The position numbers were made by a program, and so were the translations under genes. Of a stretch of DNA of 53,192 nt, positions 16,125-24,662 are shown in pieces. The stretch's first letter is position 1. Each line of letters starts with the position of its first letter. Source of the stretch: RYN-417 sp043743105 (GTDB lineage Bacteria; Patescibacteriota; Saccharimonadia; Saccharimonadales; JACDBH01); NCBI GenBank assembly GCA_043743105.1, contig JAYTXD010000043.1, forward strand, positions 1 to 53,192, read 5' to 3'. The notes beneath the pieces were generated by a model that was given only the letters and a program-made list of their open reading frames with translations, did not search any database and was not told the DNA's origin.

Positions 16125-17321
16125 GTGGAACTAGTTCTTAATGAAAACGAACAAATCACAAGGGTATATAACCCAGAAAAACGTGCCTTAAACGATGCCC
16201 AGACACTGCTTGCAGAAATGCTTGATGGCAACATGCGTACGCCAATTGAATTTAGCTTCGATGGGCAGGAGCTATTCAGTGATGATGGTAGCCCACTGGG
16301 CCCTATTTTTGAAGATTCTTTACACGAGGCAGGCAAACTTGGGCCTAATTTGGGGTTTGAGTTAAGACGAGTGGCTCACGACAAAGATGAGTATGGCGAT
16401 ATGATTGCAATGGCCAAGGGCGAGATGCCTAATACTATGGTGGTAGTTCGTGATTATCCGAAAGAACTTTGGAACGCAAAGCGTGACCTCCGCGGCTACA
16501 ACCATAAGCGCAAACAGACGATGCTATGCGTTATTAGCTGGAATAACGGCATAATGTCCATGCATTCACAAAGTCTTGACCAAAGCGATCGTACGGCGCT
16601 TGAGGTACTGTACGGGTCTATGGGTGAGCAGCCGGATGCAGGTGAGCTGTACGGCCAACGAATTCATGCTGATTTGGCACCAGAAGATCAGAAATTTTTA
16701 GTTGATAAATTAATGAGAGTTTATGATCGTTCGATGACTGCGCAACATGGGGGAGAATGGCATGCTGGACGACGTGACCAAAGGCGTATTAATACTTATG
16801 ACTTTGTATGTGCTCAAAACGATCTTGTACAGGCTTTTTTTGCAGAAGGGCGAGACACAAGCCTAACAGGGCGAAATTTTTATGACCTGGTGGCTGCCAT
16901 GGATACACGGCTTAATAAACCAGCGGAGCTAGTTGTACCTGTTTCATCTCAGGAAAAATCATTCTTTTTGCAAGGAGTGGCCAGTAACCCTTATATCGAG
17001 ATGAGGATGGCAGGCAAGTCGGCCGTAAAAGAGGGCAAATCGTGGAGCGGCTGCGGTGTAACCACTAGCCAAAAAGACAAAATGTCGCTAAAAGCCAAGA
17101 TGCGCGAGCTAGGGTTTGGTATAGGCCTTAACCCGTTTGAGGATGACGAGGATGACGAAGAGGGCGAGTTGCCATATGACTTTGATACACTTATGTTTTG
17201 CGAAGAGCACCAGGCGCCTCCAGGCGAAGACGAAGATGAGGTATGGTGTGGACCGTGCGGCTACTGTGAACCATGCGACACAGAAATACGTAGGCGAAAT
17301 AAAACGGCGGTCAAAGTATGA
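16125..17321 (+). CDS. Uncharacterised ~398-aa protein with Cys-rich C-terminus, riboswitch-controlled
   Basis: I do not recognise this protein. GTG 16125 is the likely start (AGGAG 7 nt upstream); the ATG at 16083 lies inside the riboswitch expression platform. The N-terminal 300 residues look like a soluble alpha/beta protein (TMLCVISWNNGIMSMHSQSL, then GEWHAGRRDQRRINTYDFV). Then come a motif with one Cys (SWSGCGVTTSQKDKM), an acidic stretch (EDDEDDEEGEL) and a tail with Cys in CGPCGYCEPC plus FCEEHQ, a possible metal or thiol centre. Cobalamin control suggests a link with B12 uptake, handling or a B12-independent substitute. The next gene overlaps by ATGA and encodes another Cys-rich protein. 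Confidence 0.8.
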   Translation: MELVLNENEQITRVYNPEKRALNDAQTLLAEMLDGNMRTPIEFSFDGQELFSDDGSPLGPIFEDSLHEAGKLGPNLGFELRRVAHDKDEYGDMIAMAKGEMPNTMVVVRDYPKELWNAKRDLRGYNHKRKQTMLCVISWNNGIMSMHSQSLDQSDRTALEVLYGSMGEQPDAGELYGQRIHADLAPEDQKFLVDKLMRVYDRSMTAQHGGEWHAGRRDQRRINTYDFVCAQNDLVQAFFAEGRDTSLTGRNFYDLVAAMDTRLNKPAELVVPVSSQEKSFFLQGVASNPYIEMRMAGKSAVKEGKSWSGCGVTTSQKDKMSLKAKMRELGFGIGLNPFEDDEDDEEGELPYDFDTLMFCEEHQAPPGEDEDEVWCGPCGYCEPCDTEIRRRNKTAVKV

Positions 17322-17521
17322 GTGCAATGACAAAAAAACAGTATCATGAGCAAGCTGCTCAATGTGATGGGCTCTGCGTAGTAGACCATACCAGAATTGC
17401 GCAGGATGATCCGACAAAAATGCCGTGCGTAACCTGCCCATTTTGCCAAGAAATTGTTACCGCCGAACTAACGTCAACAACCATCCATTGTCCTAGCTGT
17501 CATATAACAGTAAAGCGGTAG
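17318..17521 (+). CDS. 67-aa zinc-ribbon-like protein
   Basis: Start overlaps the preceding stop (ATGA), so it is translationally coupled to the riboswitch-controlled gene. It has Cys at CDGLC and then CVTCPFCQE...IHCPSCH, two CxxC knuckles typical of a zinc ribbon, with two further Cys near the N-terminus. Function is unknown; coupling suggests it works with the Cys-tailed protein upstream. Confidence 0.7.
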   Translation: MSAMTKKQYHEQAAQCDGLCVVDHTRIAQDDPTKMPCVTCPFCQEIVTAELTSTTIHCPSCHITVKR

Positions 17522-17530
17522 AATAGAGTA

Positions 17531-18142
17531 ATGGCTAAAAGGATTGGGATTTTAAGCGGAACCTTTGACCCAGTGCATAAGGGGCACATTAGCTTTGCAC
17601 TGCAAGCGATTGAAGCTGCAGAGTTGGACGAGGTGGTATTTGTACCCGAGCCACGGCCGCGCCATAAGCTAGACGTGTCACACCAAAGCCACCGTATTAC
17701 AATGATTAAACTGGCTACAAAAGCTTATCCAAAACTTTCGTTGCTAGAGCTGCCTGACAAACAATTTACGGTAGCCACAAGCCTGCCAAGACTTAACCAA
17801 AAGTATCCACGTGCCCAGCTGCTAATGCTGATTGGGACCGATGTGCTGGGGCATATATCGGTTTGGCCACACAGTAGGACATTACTTAAAAAAGTTGGCC
17901 TTGTCGTAGCAGTACGTGGCGAAAAAGACGAACGTCAGGCTTTTCAGCTGCTCGCAAATCTGCCAACTGAGCCACCAGAAACCCACGTGCTAATAAGTAA
18001 CTTTAAAGCAATTGCAGCACGGGATATTCGTGATGCCATAAAGAACGGTGACAAGCCCGAGGGTATGTTAGCTACCGTTAATACATATGCTAAAAAACAC
18101 TGGCTTTACGAGTCGGTACTTGGCTCGGCAAACAAGTCATAG
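17531..18142 (+). CDS. nadD: Nicotinate-nucleotide adenylyltransferase
   Basis: A 203-aa nucleotidyltransferase with the GTFDPVHKGH signature (HxGH class) and a C-terminal adenylate-binding region ending ISNFKAIAARDIRDAI. NadD makes deamido-NAD from nicotinate mononucleotide and ATP. TAGAAT at 17519-17524 is 6 nt before ATG 17531, suggesting its own leaderless promoter even though it follows the zinc-ribbon gene by 9 bp. Some motif spacing is looser than in model NadD; another NadD-like nucleotidyltransferase is possible. Confidence 0.85.
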   Translation: MAKRIGILSGTFDPVHKGHISFALQAIEAAELDEVVFVPEPRPRHKLDVSHQSHRITMIKLATKAYPKLSLLELPDKQFTVATSLPRLNQKYPRAQLLMLIGTDVLGHISVWPHSRTLLKKVGLVVAVRGEKDERQAFQLLANLPTEPPETHVLISNFKAIAARDIRDAIKNGDKPEGMLATVNTYAKKHWLYESVLGSANKS

Positions 18143-19806
18143 TGTGATTGCAAATAAGCCAAGTGCTTTTCGCGGTATTTTTTAAACTCGGTTTTGTTGA
18201 AGCCATTTTTCTTTATAAAGCTACCAATTTTTTCGCTGCCTATATAGTGCGGCAAAATAACATAGGCAACACCCTTGCCATACAGCCCAGCTGCTTCCTC
18301 ACTTGTATCGGCTGTGGCTATAAATACGGCGCCAGTATTATTTTTTTCGAGCCATTCGGCTAACATGCTATTGGTATTCATGTCGGTGATAGTCGAGATA
18401 ACCAGCTTGGCATGAGCGAGATTTAGCTCCTCTAAAAGTTCTGGGTCGGTAACGTCGCCATACAAATATTCGGCACCACGATTTTCGAGCGTATCAATAA
18501 TACCCGGGTCATAGTCAACGACTACATAGCGTTTTTTAAGCTGCTGGAAAACTTTCAAAAATTCGTGCCCGCCTTTTTGGTAGCCTATAAGCACAAGGTC
18601 ATAGTGATGTTTTTGTTCATGCTCTTTTTTGACTTTGCGGCGCTCGAATAGCTCAAGGTATCTTTCAAATAATATATATAGCTTGTCAGAGTAGATAATG
18701 AGGTACGTAGAAGTAGCAATAGTAACTAGGCCAACAATAGTAACTAGTGATAAAACGTCCTGACTAATATGCCCAAGTTTGTTCGCAAGAAGTAATAATA
18801 TAAGCGAAAATTCGCTAACCTGTGTGCCAAGCATTGATGTTTTAAAACTGGTTTTTTTGGTATATCCACTAAGCCCCATAATTGTCATGACAATAAGTGG
18901 GTTACCAACAAGAACAAGCACGGATAATATGGCAGCCTGAGGCAAAATATGCGCGACGTTAAGAAGCTGAAGATGTGACCCTAAGCCTATGAAGAAGAGG
19001 ACGATAAAAAAGTCACGCAGAATTTTTAAGCGTGATGATATTTCTTGGGCATACGGTAGTGAAGCCATGCTGACACCGGCAATTAAAGCGCCAATTTCTA
19101 GGCTAAAGCCTGCTAATTGGAATAGAGCTGCAATACCAAGCGCCCAGCCTATAGCAAACAAAAACAAAAACTCTTGACTCTTGGCTATTATGCTACCCAT
19201 GTGGTTTATAAATACCACTCGCACAAACCATATGGCAAGGATGAGTCCGATGCACTTTAGAGCGAGCGTCGCAAAGTCATCTAGAGTTACGCCGCCACTA
19301 CCAGAAGCCGATACTACAACCAGTAAAATTGTCGCAAATAAATCTTCTACCAATAAAAAACCAATCGATATTTTGCCGTACAGCCTGGATTGTTCTTTTT
19401 TATCATTCAAAAGCTTTAAAATAATAATGGTGCTCGAGAGCGATAGTGAAACTCCAACAAAGAGTGAAGGCAAAGCGCTATATCCAAACAGTCGTGATAC
19501 CGCATATCCAAACAGAGTCGTCAAAAGTATCTTGCCAACCGCAATAGTACCGGCAATCTTGCCAACCTCCTTTATAATGCGCGGGTTTAAACCGAGCCCA
19601 ACTATAAGAAGCAATAATGCAATACCAAAGTCAGAAAATACCTGAATAGTTTCCGGTGACTTAATAAGGTGCAAAAATGAAGGGCCAGCTAAAAGGCCAG
19701 TAAGGATATGCCCAATAATAAGCGGCTGCCGTATGAGGCGCATAAACAGACTGACGGCAACTGCAACGGCTATAACCAGGCTAAGTTCAGAAAAAATGCT
19801 ATGCAT
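18106..19806 (-). CDS. CPA2-family cation/proton antiporter with TrkA-N (Kef-type)
   Basis: About 566 aa from ATG 19806 (MHSIFSELSLVIAVAVAV); the longer reading frame to 19962 would add an unlikely hydrophilic extension. About twelve membrane helices (residues 1-390) are followed by a cytosolic TrkA-N/RCK domain (YDLVLIGYQKGGHEF, KRYVVVDYDPGIIDTLENRG, EYLYGDVTDPELLEEL). Such proteins move K+ or Na+ against H+ and are gated by nucleotide binding to the RCK domain. Its 3' end overlaps nadD by 37 bp, tail to tail. Confidence 0.92.
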   Translation of the reverse strand: MHSIFSELSLVIAVAVAVSLFMRLIRQPLIIGHILTGLLAGPSFLHLIKSPETIQVFSDFGIALLLLIVGLGLNPRIIKEVGKIAGTIAVGKILLTTLFGYAVSRLFGYSALPSLFVGVSLSLSSTIIILKLLNDKKEQSRLYGKISIGFLLVEDLFATILLVVVSASGSGGVTLDDFATLALKCIGLILAIWFVRVVFINHMGSIIAKSQEFLFLFAIGWALGIAALFQLAGFSLEIGALIAGVSMASLPYAQEISSRLKILRDFFIVLFFIGLGSHLQLLNVAHILPQAAILSVLVLVGNPLIVMTIMGLSGYTKKTSFKTSMLGTQVSEFSLILLLLANKLGHISQDVLSLVTIVGLVTIATSTYLIIYSDKLYILFERYLELFERRKVKKEHEQKHHYDLVLIGYQKGGHEFLKVFQQLKKRYVVVDYDPGIIDTLENRGAEYLYGDVTDPELLEELNLAHAKLVISTITDMNTNSMLAEWLEKNNTGAVFIATADTSEEAAGLYGKGVAYVILPHYIGSEKIGSFIKKNGFNKTEFKKYREKHLAYLQSHYDLFAEPSTDS

Positions 19807-19938
19807 AAGTAGTATTTGTATTCTAACGATCATAGCCATAATACGCAAAGTGCAGCGTTTGTTAGTATGCTTCCTCACAAGAACCATTCCGCAGCGCTTA
19901 TCAAATAAAGATTTCGTTTTATATATATAAGATATAGA

Positions 19939-20379
19939 ATGAGTCCAAGTATGAAAGAACAATTTCGAAAAGTAGCTTCAAGGGTTTCGACTGCAGCCGG
20001 TAATCCGTCAACATTCCTAGGTGCATTATTTATTGTTGTTATCTGGGCGTTAACTGGGAAGTTGTTTAACTATTCCAATACCTGGCAACTGGTTATTAAC
20101 ACTGGCACAACAATTATTACCTTTTTGATGGTATTTTTGATCCAAAATACCCAAAACCGCGACGGTAAAGCAATGCAGCTCAAACTTGATGAGCTTATCC
20201 GCGCTAGTCAGGCTCGAGATAGCTTCATTGATATCGAAGATTTAACTGATCAAGAAATAGCCATTGTAAGCAAAGAATTTCAGCGCTTGCATGCCGAGAC
20301 AAACGTTATTGCCTTTCATAAATTACATACAAAATTACAGCAAGTTCACCAGCACCGCGGTAGCAAAAAAATAGCTTGA
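19939..20379 (+). CDS. Low-affinity iron permease-like small membrane protein
   Basis: A 146-aa protein with two membrane helices (TFLGALFIVVIWALTGKLF; TIITFLMVFLIQNTQNRD) and the FLIQNTQNRDGKAMQLKLDELI segment characteristic of the low-affinity iron permease family (PF04120). The bacterial members' transport activity is poorly tested. TATATA at 19921-19926 with a short gap to ATG 19939 could give a leaderless mRNA; ATG 19951 is an alternative start. It is divergent from the antiporter gene. Confidence 0.8.
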   Translation: MSPSMKEQFRKVASRVSTAAGNPSTFLGALFIVVIWALTGKLFNYSNTWQLVINTGTTIITFLMVFLIQNTQNRDGKAMQLKLDELIRASQARDSFIDIEDLTDQEIAIVSKEFQRLHAETNVIAFHKLHTKLQQVHQHRGSKKIA

Positions 20380-20405
20380 CACTAAGCATAAGCATCGGCT
20401 ATAGT
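20376..20405 (+). promoter_or_regulatory. Strong sigma70-type promoter for the micro-ORF at 20474
   Basis: Perfect TTGACA (20376-20381), an 18-bp spacer and TATAGT (20400-20405). No annotated-size gene follows in this direction, only the 48-codon frame below. Confidence 0.65.
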
Positions 20406-20473
20406 TATTTCATATCTGAAGCGTAGACGCGAGACCTACTGCGTGAGGAAACAAAAATTAAAAAAATAAACGT

Positions 20474-20620
20474 ATGCAAAACTCAGCCGCTATAAATGCC
20501 TGGGCTATGCCTACAACGGAGAATAGTATGCCTATAAAAGTTCGGATCGTTTCTAGTAAGCCTGCTCAAGTTGTTGTGCGGATTAAACGTGCTCCTTGGC
20601 AGCAATTTATCCATTACTAG
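20474..20620 (+). CDS. Possible 48-aa micro-protein
   Basis: The frame starts MQNSAAINAWAMPTTENS and continues MPIKVRIVSSKPAQVVVRI to a TAG at 20618. It has no close Shine-Dalgarno sequence, although GAGGAAAC is 25 nt upstream. Support comes from the strong promoter and the amphipathic, strand-like composition (alternating V/R/I). It could equally be an untranslated small RNA. I do not recognise it. Confidence 0.4.
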   Translation: MQNSAAINAWAMPTTENSMPIKVRIVSSKPAQVVVRIKRAPWQQFIHY

Positions 20621-20672
20621 CCCACGAACCCTGCACCAGCGAGCAAGACCCGGCATAGCCGTGACACGGTGG

Positions 20673-21326
20673 CTATTTAGCTATGGGAGCTTTCTTGGCA
20701 ATTGCGGCGTCTATAATCTTGTTGAAGGCTTCGGAGCTGTTTGGGTTGCTTACGAGCTTTTTACCATCAAGAATAAATGTTGGCGTCCCGGTGATGTTAT
20801 ATTTTTTACCTGATTGCAGGTCGGCATTGATGGCACTGTTAACGGCAGCACTTTTATAATCGGTTGTGAATTTGGTAATATCCGTGATGCCAATCTGTTT
20901 AGCATATTGGGTAAAGAGGGTGAGCGGGTCGCTTGAGCTTTCCCATGACTTTTGGTTTTCGTATAGGGAGTCGTGCATTTCCCAGAACTTGCCCTGGATA
21001 CTTGCAGCTTCGGCAGCACGTGATCCTGCACGGGCATTTTGGTGTAGACTTTCAAGCGGGTTGTTTTTAAACTGGAAGAAGATATCGGCTTGGTACTTTT
21101 CTACTAGTGATTTTACGATTGGGTAGTAAGAACCACATGCTGGACACTGAAAATCACCGTATTCAACAAGCGTGACGCCCTTAGCTCCCTTGCCTTTTAT
21201 ATGATTACTTGCAATTGTGCTGTCACCTGATGGGGTTACAGTTTTGGCCTTTGGTTTGGTGAGCCATAAAAAGCCCCCTACGACCACAATAATCATCACA
21301 ATAATACTGACAACTTTCTTATTCAT
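20673..21326 (-). CDS. Membrane-anchored DsbA-like thioredoxin-fold oxidoreductase
   Basis: About 217 aa from ATG 21326, with AAGGAG 10 nt upstream. An N-terminal signal anchor (VVSIIVMIIVVVGGFLWL) precedes a DsbA/BdbD-type domain: EYGDFQCPACGSYYP (CxxC active site), an inserted helical part, and GTPTFILDGKKL with the cis-Pro. It should catalyse disulfide formation or exchange outside the membrane, for example in the cupredoxin and other Cys-containing exported proteins of this window. No DsbB/VKOR partner is seen here. Confidence 0.92.
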   Translation of the reverse strand: MNKKVVSIIVMIIVVVGGFLWLTKPKAKTVTPSGDSTIASNHIKGKGAKGVTLVEYGDFQCPACGSYYPIVKSLVEKYQADIFFQFKNNPLESLHQNARAGSRAAEAASIQGKFWEMHDSLYENQKSWESSSDPLTLFTQYAKQIGITDITKFTTDYKSAAVNSAINADLQSGKKYNITGTPTFILDGKKLVSNPNSSEAFNKIIDAAIAKKAPIAK

Positions 21327-21432
21327 ACTGTATACGCTCCTTTTTGGTCCTCTTATCATAAATGATTTAGTCTGGTAGCGCCACAAACAGTAGACTATTT
21401 ATCTGATGACCTACGATGTTACAATGATAGCC

Positions 21433-22437
21433 ATGACCGTTATCTTATTCTTTTTACTTCTTATTGTTAGCATTTTACTGAGTGCGATGGCGGCAGGCTT
21501 TGGCACACTTTCTACTTCTCACTTGCGCCACTGGGCAAAACAAAAAGATGAAGCGGCCAAGAAGCTCTACCCATTAAAGGCACGTGGGTCAGGTGTATTA
21601 TTAACACTAGAGCTGCTACGCGCGCTTTGTCTGAGCGCCCTGGCAGTTATATTGATCAATGCATTTGCTGTATGGTTTGCTTGGATATTAATAGCGCTCT
21701 TGCTGTTTGTTGCGTTTATAGTATTGACGCAGCTTTACCTAAAGCCGCTTGGCATTAGGCTACTTATTTGGTTAAGTGCGCCACTGCTGGCTCTTACAAA
21801 TGCGTTCAAACCCATTATGTTGCCGTTAGGACGAGTATTTGACCGTTTTCTTGATGATGAGCCTGTAACATTGACCCGCGAGGAGTTGATTGGAATGCTT
21901 GACACGGTCGCGCCTGAGGACACTAACCTCAAGCCCGAAGAGTTACGTATACTTGGCGCGGTTTTAAGTTTTGGAGAGCAAACGGTTCACGAGGTTATGA
22001 TACCTAAAAGTAAGGTCGTTACTGTAGTAGTTGGCGAAGAGCTAACTCCAGTTGTTCTTGATGGGCTGTACAAAACAGGTCATGCGCACTTTCCGGTACT
22101 ATCAGAAGACAAAAAGACCGTAGTTGGCATCCTTAACATGCATGAGTTAATGGACATAAAGAACCATGCGGCGGTAGAAGAATCTATGCAACAGAAAGTT
22201 AATTTTGTCGATGAAGACCGCGACTTAGAGCATGTTTTGCAGGTCTTTTATAAAACCAAACAAACGGTTTTTATTGTACATAATTCGGCGAGCGACATGG
22301 TAGGACTCATTACCATAGAAGATGTTGTACAGCAAATAGTTGGTAAGCCTAGTCAAAAACCAAAGGCCACAGCAGATGTTCCTGACATCATGGAGCCTAG
22401 CTTTAGTAGCGATGAAGAGATTGCTGTGATAAAATGA
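21433..22437 (+). CDS. CNNM/CorC-type membrane protein with DUF21 and paired CBS domains
   Basis: About 334 aa. TACAAT (21420-21425) is 7 nt before ATG 21433, favoured over the upstream ATG at 21406 that overlaps the promoter. Membrane helices form residues 1-125 (DUF21/CNNM), followed by an acidic linker (LDTVAPEDTNLKPEE) and a CBS pair (VHEVMIPKSKVVTV, HFPVLSEDKKTVVGILN, MVGLITIEDVVQQIVG). Homologues are implicated in Mg2+/Co2+ or Na+ transport. The C-terminal CorC_HlyC domain is nearly absent, so it is shorter than usual. Confidence 0.9.
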   Translation: MTVILFFLLLIVSILLSAMAAGFGTLSTSHLRHWAKQKDEAAKKLYPLKARGSGVLLTLELLRALCLSALAVILINAFAVWFAWILIALLLFVAFIVLTQLYLKPLGIRLLIWLSAPLLALTNAFKPIMLPLGRVFDRFLDDEPVTLTREELIGMLDTVAPEDTNLKPEELRILGAVLSFGEQTVHEVMIPKSKVVTVVVGEELTPVVLDGLYKTGHAHFPVLSEDKKTVVGILNMHELMDIKNHAAVEESMQQKVNFVDEDRDLEHVLQVFYKTKQTVFIVHNSASDMVGLITIEDVVQQIVGKPSQKPKATADVPDIMEPSFSSDEEIAVIK

Positions 22438-22478
22438 CCCCTGTAATGTTATCCAAAATAAATCCCGATATAAATCTT

Positions 22479-22526
22479 AGGGCTGGCAACTAGAAGCCAG
22501 TTTGATTTATTGTTGCCAATAGCCCT
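22479..22526 (+). promoter_or_regulatory. Long leader hairpin upstream of aspS
   Basis: AGGGCTGGCAAC (22479-22490) pairs with GTTGCC (22512-22517) and AGCCCT (22521-22526) with a 3-nt bulge, 12 bp in all. It lies 45 bp before the AspRS start and is not followed by a T-run, so it is a leader structure rather than a plain terminator. No T-box element is apparent. Confidence 0.55.
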
Positions 22527-22570
22527 CAATAGAACCACTCATACGAACTAAATAACTAGGAATAAATATT

Positions 22571-23881
22571 ATGGAACGAACATTAAGCAAGTCAGTGGCT
22601 ACACTTATTGGCAAACCAGTCATGATCGAAGGCTGGTTACACAAAAAACGATTACTCGGTGGACTAAGTTTTATTATGGTGCGCGACCGTCAAGGTGTTA
22701 CGCAGGTTGTCGTAGAAGATAAAGACGAGGTTGAAAAACTTCGTGCACTGCAAATTGGGACAGTACTTAAAGTAGAAGGCAACGTTGTCAAAGAAGATCG
22801 CGCTCCAGGTGGTGCTGAAATTCACGATGCCAAGCTTGATGTTGTGGTGCCTGTGATATTTGAGTCACCTATCGAAATTGACAAACCACTTGATCATAAA
22901 TCAGAAAACCTCGATACGCTTCTCAACAACAGAGTAGTTGGACTCCGCAACTTGCGCGAGACGGCGATTTTTAAGATCCAGGACCGCGTACTTGAAGGTG
23001 CTCGTCGCTATTTTTACGCAAATGGTTTTACCGAAATGAAAACTCCAAAGCTGCTTGCAAAGCCTACTGAAGGCGGAGCTGAGGTGTTTACGCTCGATTA
23101 CTTTGGTAAGACGGCCAGCCTTGCCCAAAGCGCACAGTTCTATAAGCAAATTATGGTTGGGGTGTTTGAGCGTGTATTTGAAATGGGAGGCACGTATCGT
23201 GCCGAGCCAAGTTCTACCACACGTCATATGACCGAATATATTACCATCGACTGCGAAATGGGATTTATAGACTTTGAACAGCTCCGTGAGTTTGCTCATG
23301 GGCTATTAAAGTCAGTCGTAGATTTTGTATGGGAAGAATGTGCGGCAGAACTCAAAATGTGGAACTGCGAAAAACCATTGTTATCTGATAAAGCTGTGTC
23401 GATAACCATGGCAAAAGTACACGAACTTTACGAAGCCGCAACCAAAGATATTATCCACGACAAAAAAGACTTAACCCCAGCCGAAGAAAAATGGATCTGT
23501 GAGTACGCCAAGAAAAACCTCGGTACTGAAGCAGTATTCGTAACCGAATGGCCTTCGAGCTCAATGAAGTTTTACCACAAGAAAACCGAAGGTAACGAAG
23601 CAATGTGCGACCGTTCAGACTTTTTATTCCGTGGTGTCGAAATCATGACCTGCCCAATGCGTGAAAACCGCTATGACGTCTTAATTGCACAAATGCAAGA
23701 GCAAGGAATAGATGAAACCGAAGAAGGCTACCAGGCATATTTAAGTGCATTTAAATACGGCCTACCACCGCACGGTGGATTTGGGCTAGGCATGGAGCGC
23801 TTAACGCAGCGAATTATTGGCCTTAACAGTGTTAAAGAAGCTTCGCTCTTCCCTCGCGACATCAATCGCCTCGCCCCGTAA
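22571..23881 (+). CDS. aspS: Aspartyl-tRNA synthetase, archaeal-type (probably non-discriminating)
   Basis: A 436-aa class IIb synthetase without the bacterial GAD insertion. An OB-fold anticodon-binding domain (residues 15-100, VMIEGWLHKKRLLGGLSFIM) is followed by the catalytic domain: motif 1 around FTEMKTPKLL, substrate loop TEGGAEVFTLDYFGKTASLAQ, motif 2 FEMGGTYRAEPSSTTRHMTEY, and motif 3 GFGLGMERLTQRI. This short form usually charges both tRNA-Asp and tRNA-Asn with Asp, which then needs GatCAB. That specificity is inferred. tRNA-Asn is present at 3507. Confidence 0.93.
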   Translation: MERTLSKSVATLIGKPVMIEGWLHKKRLLGGLSFIMVRDRQGVTQVVVEDKDEVEKLRALQIGTVLKVEGNVVKEDRAPGGAEIHDAKLDVVVPVIFESPIEIDKPLDHKSENLDTLLNNRVVGLRNLRETAIFKIQDRVLEGARRYFYANGFTEMKTPKLLAKPTEGGAEVFTLDYFGKTASLAQSAQFYKQIMVGVFERVFEMGGTYRAEPSSTTRHMTEYITIDCEMGFIDFEQLREFAHGLLKSVVDFVWEECAAELKMWNCEKPLLSDKAVSITMAKVHELYEAATKDIIHDKKDLTPAEEKWICEYAKKNLGTEAVFVTEWPSSSMKFYHKKTEGNEAMCDRSDFLFRGVEIMTCPMRENRYDVLIAQMQEQGIDETEEGYQAYLSAFKYGLPPHGGFGLGMERLTQRIIGLNSVKEASLFPRDINRLAP

Positions 23882-23916
23882 TCGTTTAGTAAAACAAAAC
23901 GTTGCTACCCATAAAA

Positions 23917-24555
23917 CTAGAGCTTAGGGGCGTTGTCGAGGGAGTGCCATATGTACCAGCTGGCTACAGTTTCGTAAGGGTGCCAGTGGTATTTCACGGC
24001 AGTTTCACGGACTTGTTCTGGTGTGGGCAAGGTATCAAAGCCATATAACTTCATAATGCCGTTCTTAATCCCAAGATCACCTACGGGCAATATGTCTAAC
24101 CTACCCATGCAAAACATCATGAACATATGAGCAGTCCACTCGCCTATGCCTTTGACGGCTGTGAGCTTAGCGATAACTGCATCGTTACTGAGACTGTCAA
24201 TTGTCTCAAAAGTAAGCGTGCCCTCAATGACATGGAGTGCAAGATCCTGAATGTAGCGAGCTTTGGCATTACTCAGGCCGGCAGTGCGCAGATCTTCGAC
24301 TGATTTTTCGAGGATTGCCTCTGGCTGAGGAAATGTGTCATTAAATAAGCCCACAAACCGTTTTCTAATTGACGCCGCTGCCTTGACACTGAGCTGCTGG
24401 CCTATGATTGACTCGACAAGTTTTTGATAGTAATTAATGTGTGGTCTAATATCGCTGATGCCAGCGCTGCTAATAATTGGTGCAAGGAATCGATCTTGAC
24501 TGGCTAGATAGACGGCGGCTTCTTTTAAAAGTTTTGGAGTTGCGACTGTGTACAC
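23917..24555 (-). CDS. HhH-GPD DNA glycosylase, AlkA-like (DNA-3-methyladenine glycosylase II)
   Basis: A 212-aa protein with the helix-hairpin-helix motif LTAVKGIGEWTAHMFMMF and catalytic Asp in DILPVGDLGIKNG, in the usual HhH-GPD order, preceded by IIGQQLSVKAAASI. It excises alkylated bases, starting base-excision repair. The start is GTG at 24555. It lacks AlkA's N-terminal domain, as do the compact yeast Mag1-type enzymes. Confidence 0.92.
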   Translation of the reverse strand: MYTVATPKLLKEAAVYLASQDRFLAPIISSAGISDIRPHINYYQKLVESIIGQQLSVKAAASIRKRFVGLFNDTFPQPEAILEKSVEDLRTAGLSNAKARYIQDLALHVIEGTLTFETIDSLSNDAVIAKLTAVKGIGEWTAHMFMMFCMGRLDILPVGDLGIKNGIMKLYGFDTLPTPEQVRETAVKYHWHPYETVASWYIWHSLDNAPKL

Positions 24556-24662
24556 ACGATAATTATTACATAGGCGCTATTTGTGGTGATAGCGATGAGG
24601 GCAAGAATCTACAGAATGATGGGACAGCAGAAAGTGCCAGTATGTAGTAAAATGAGTGGCAT

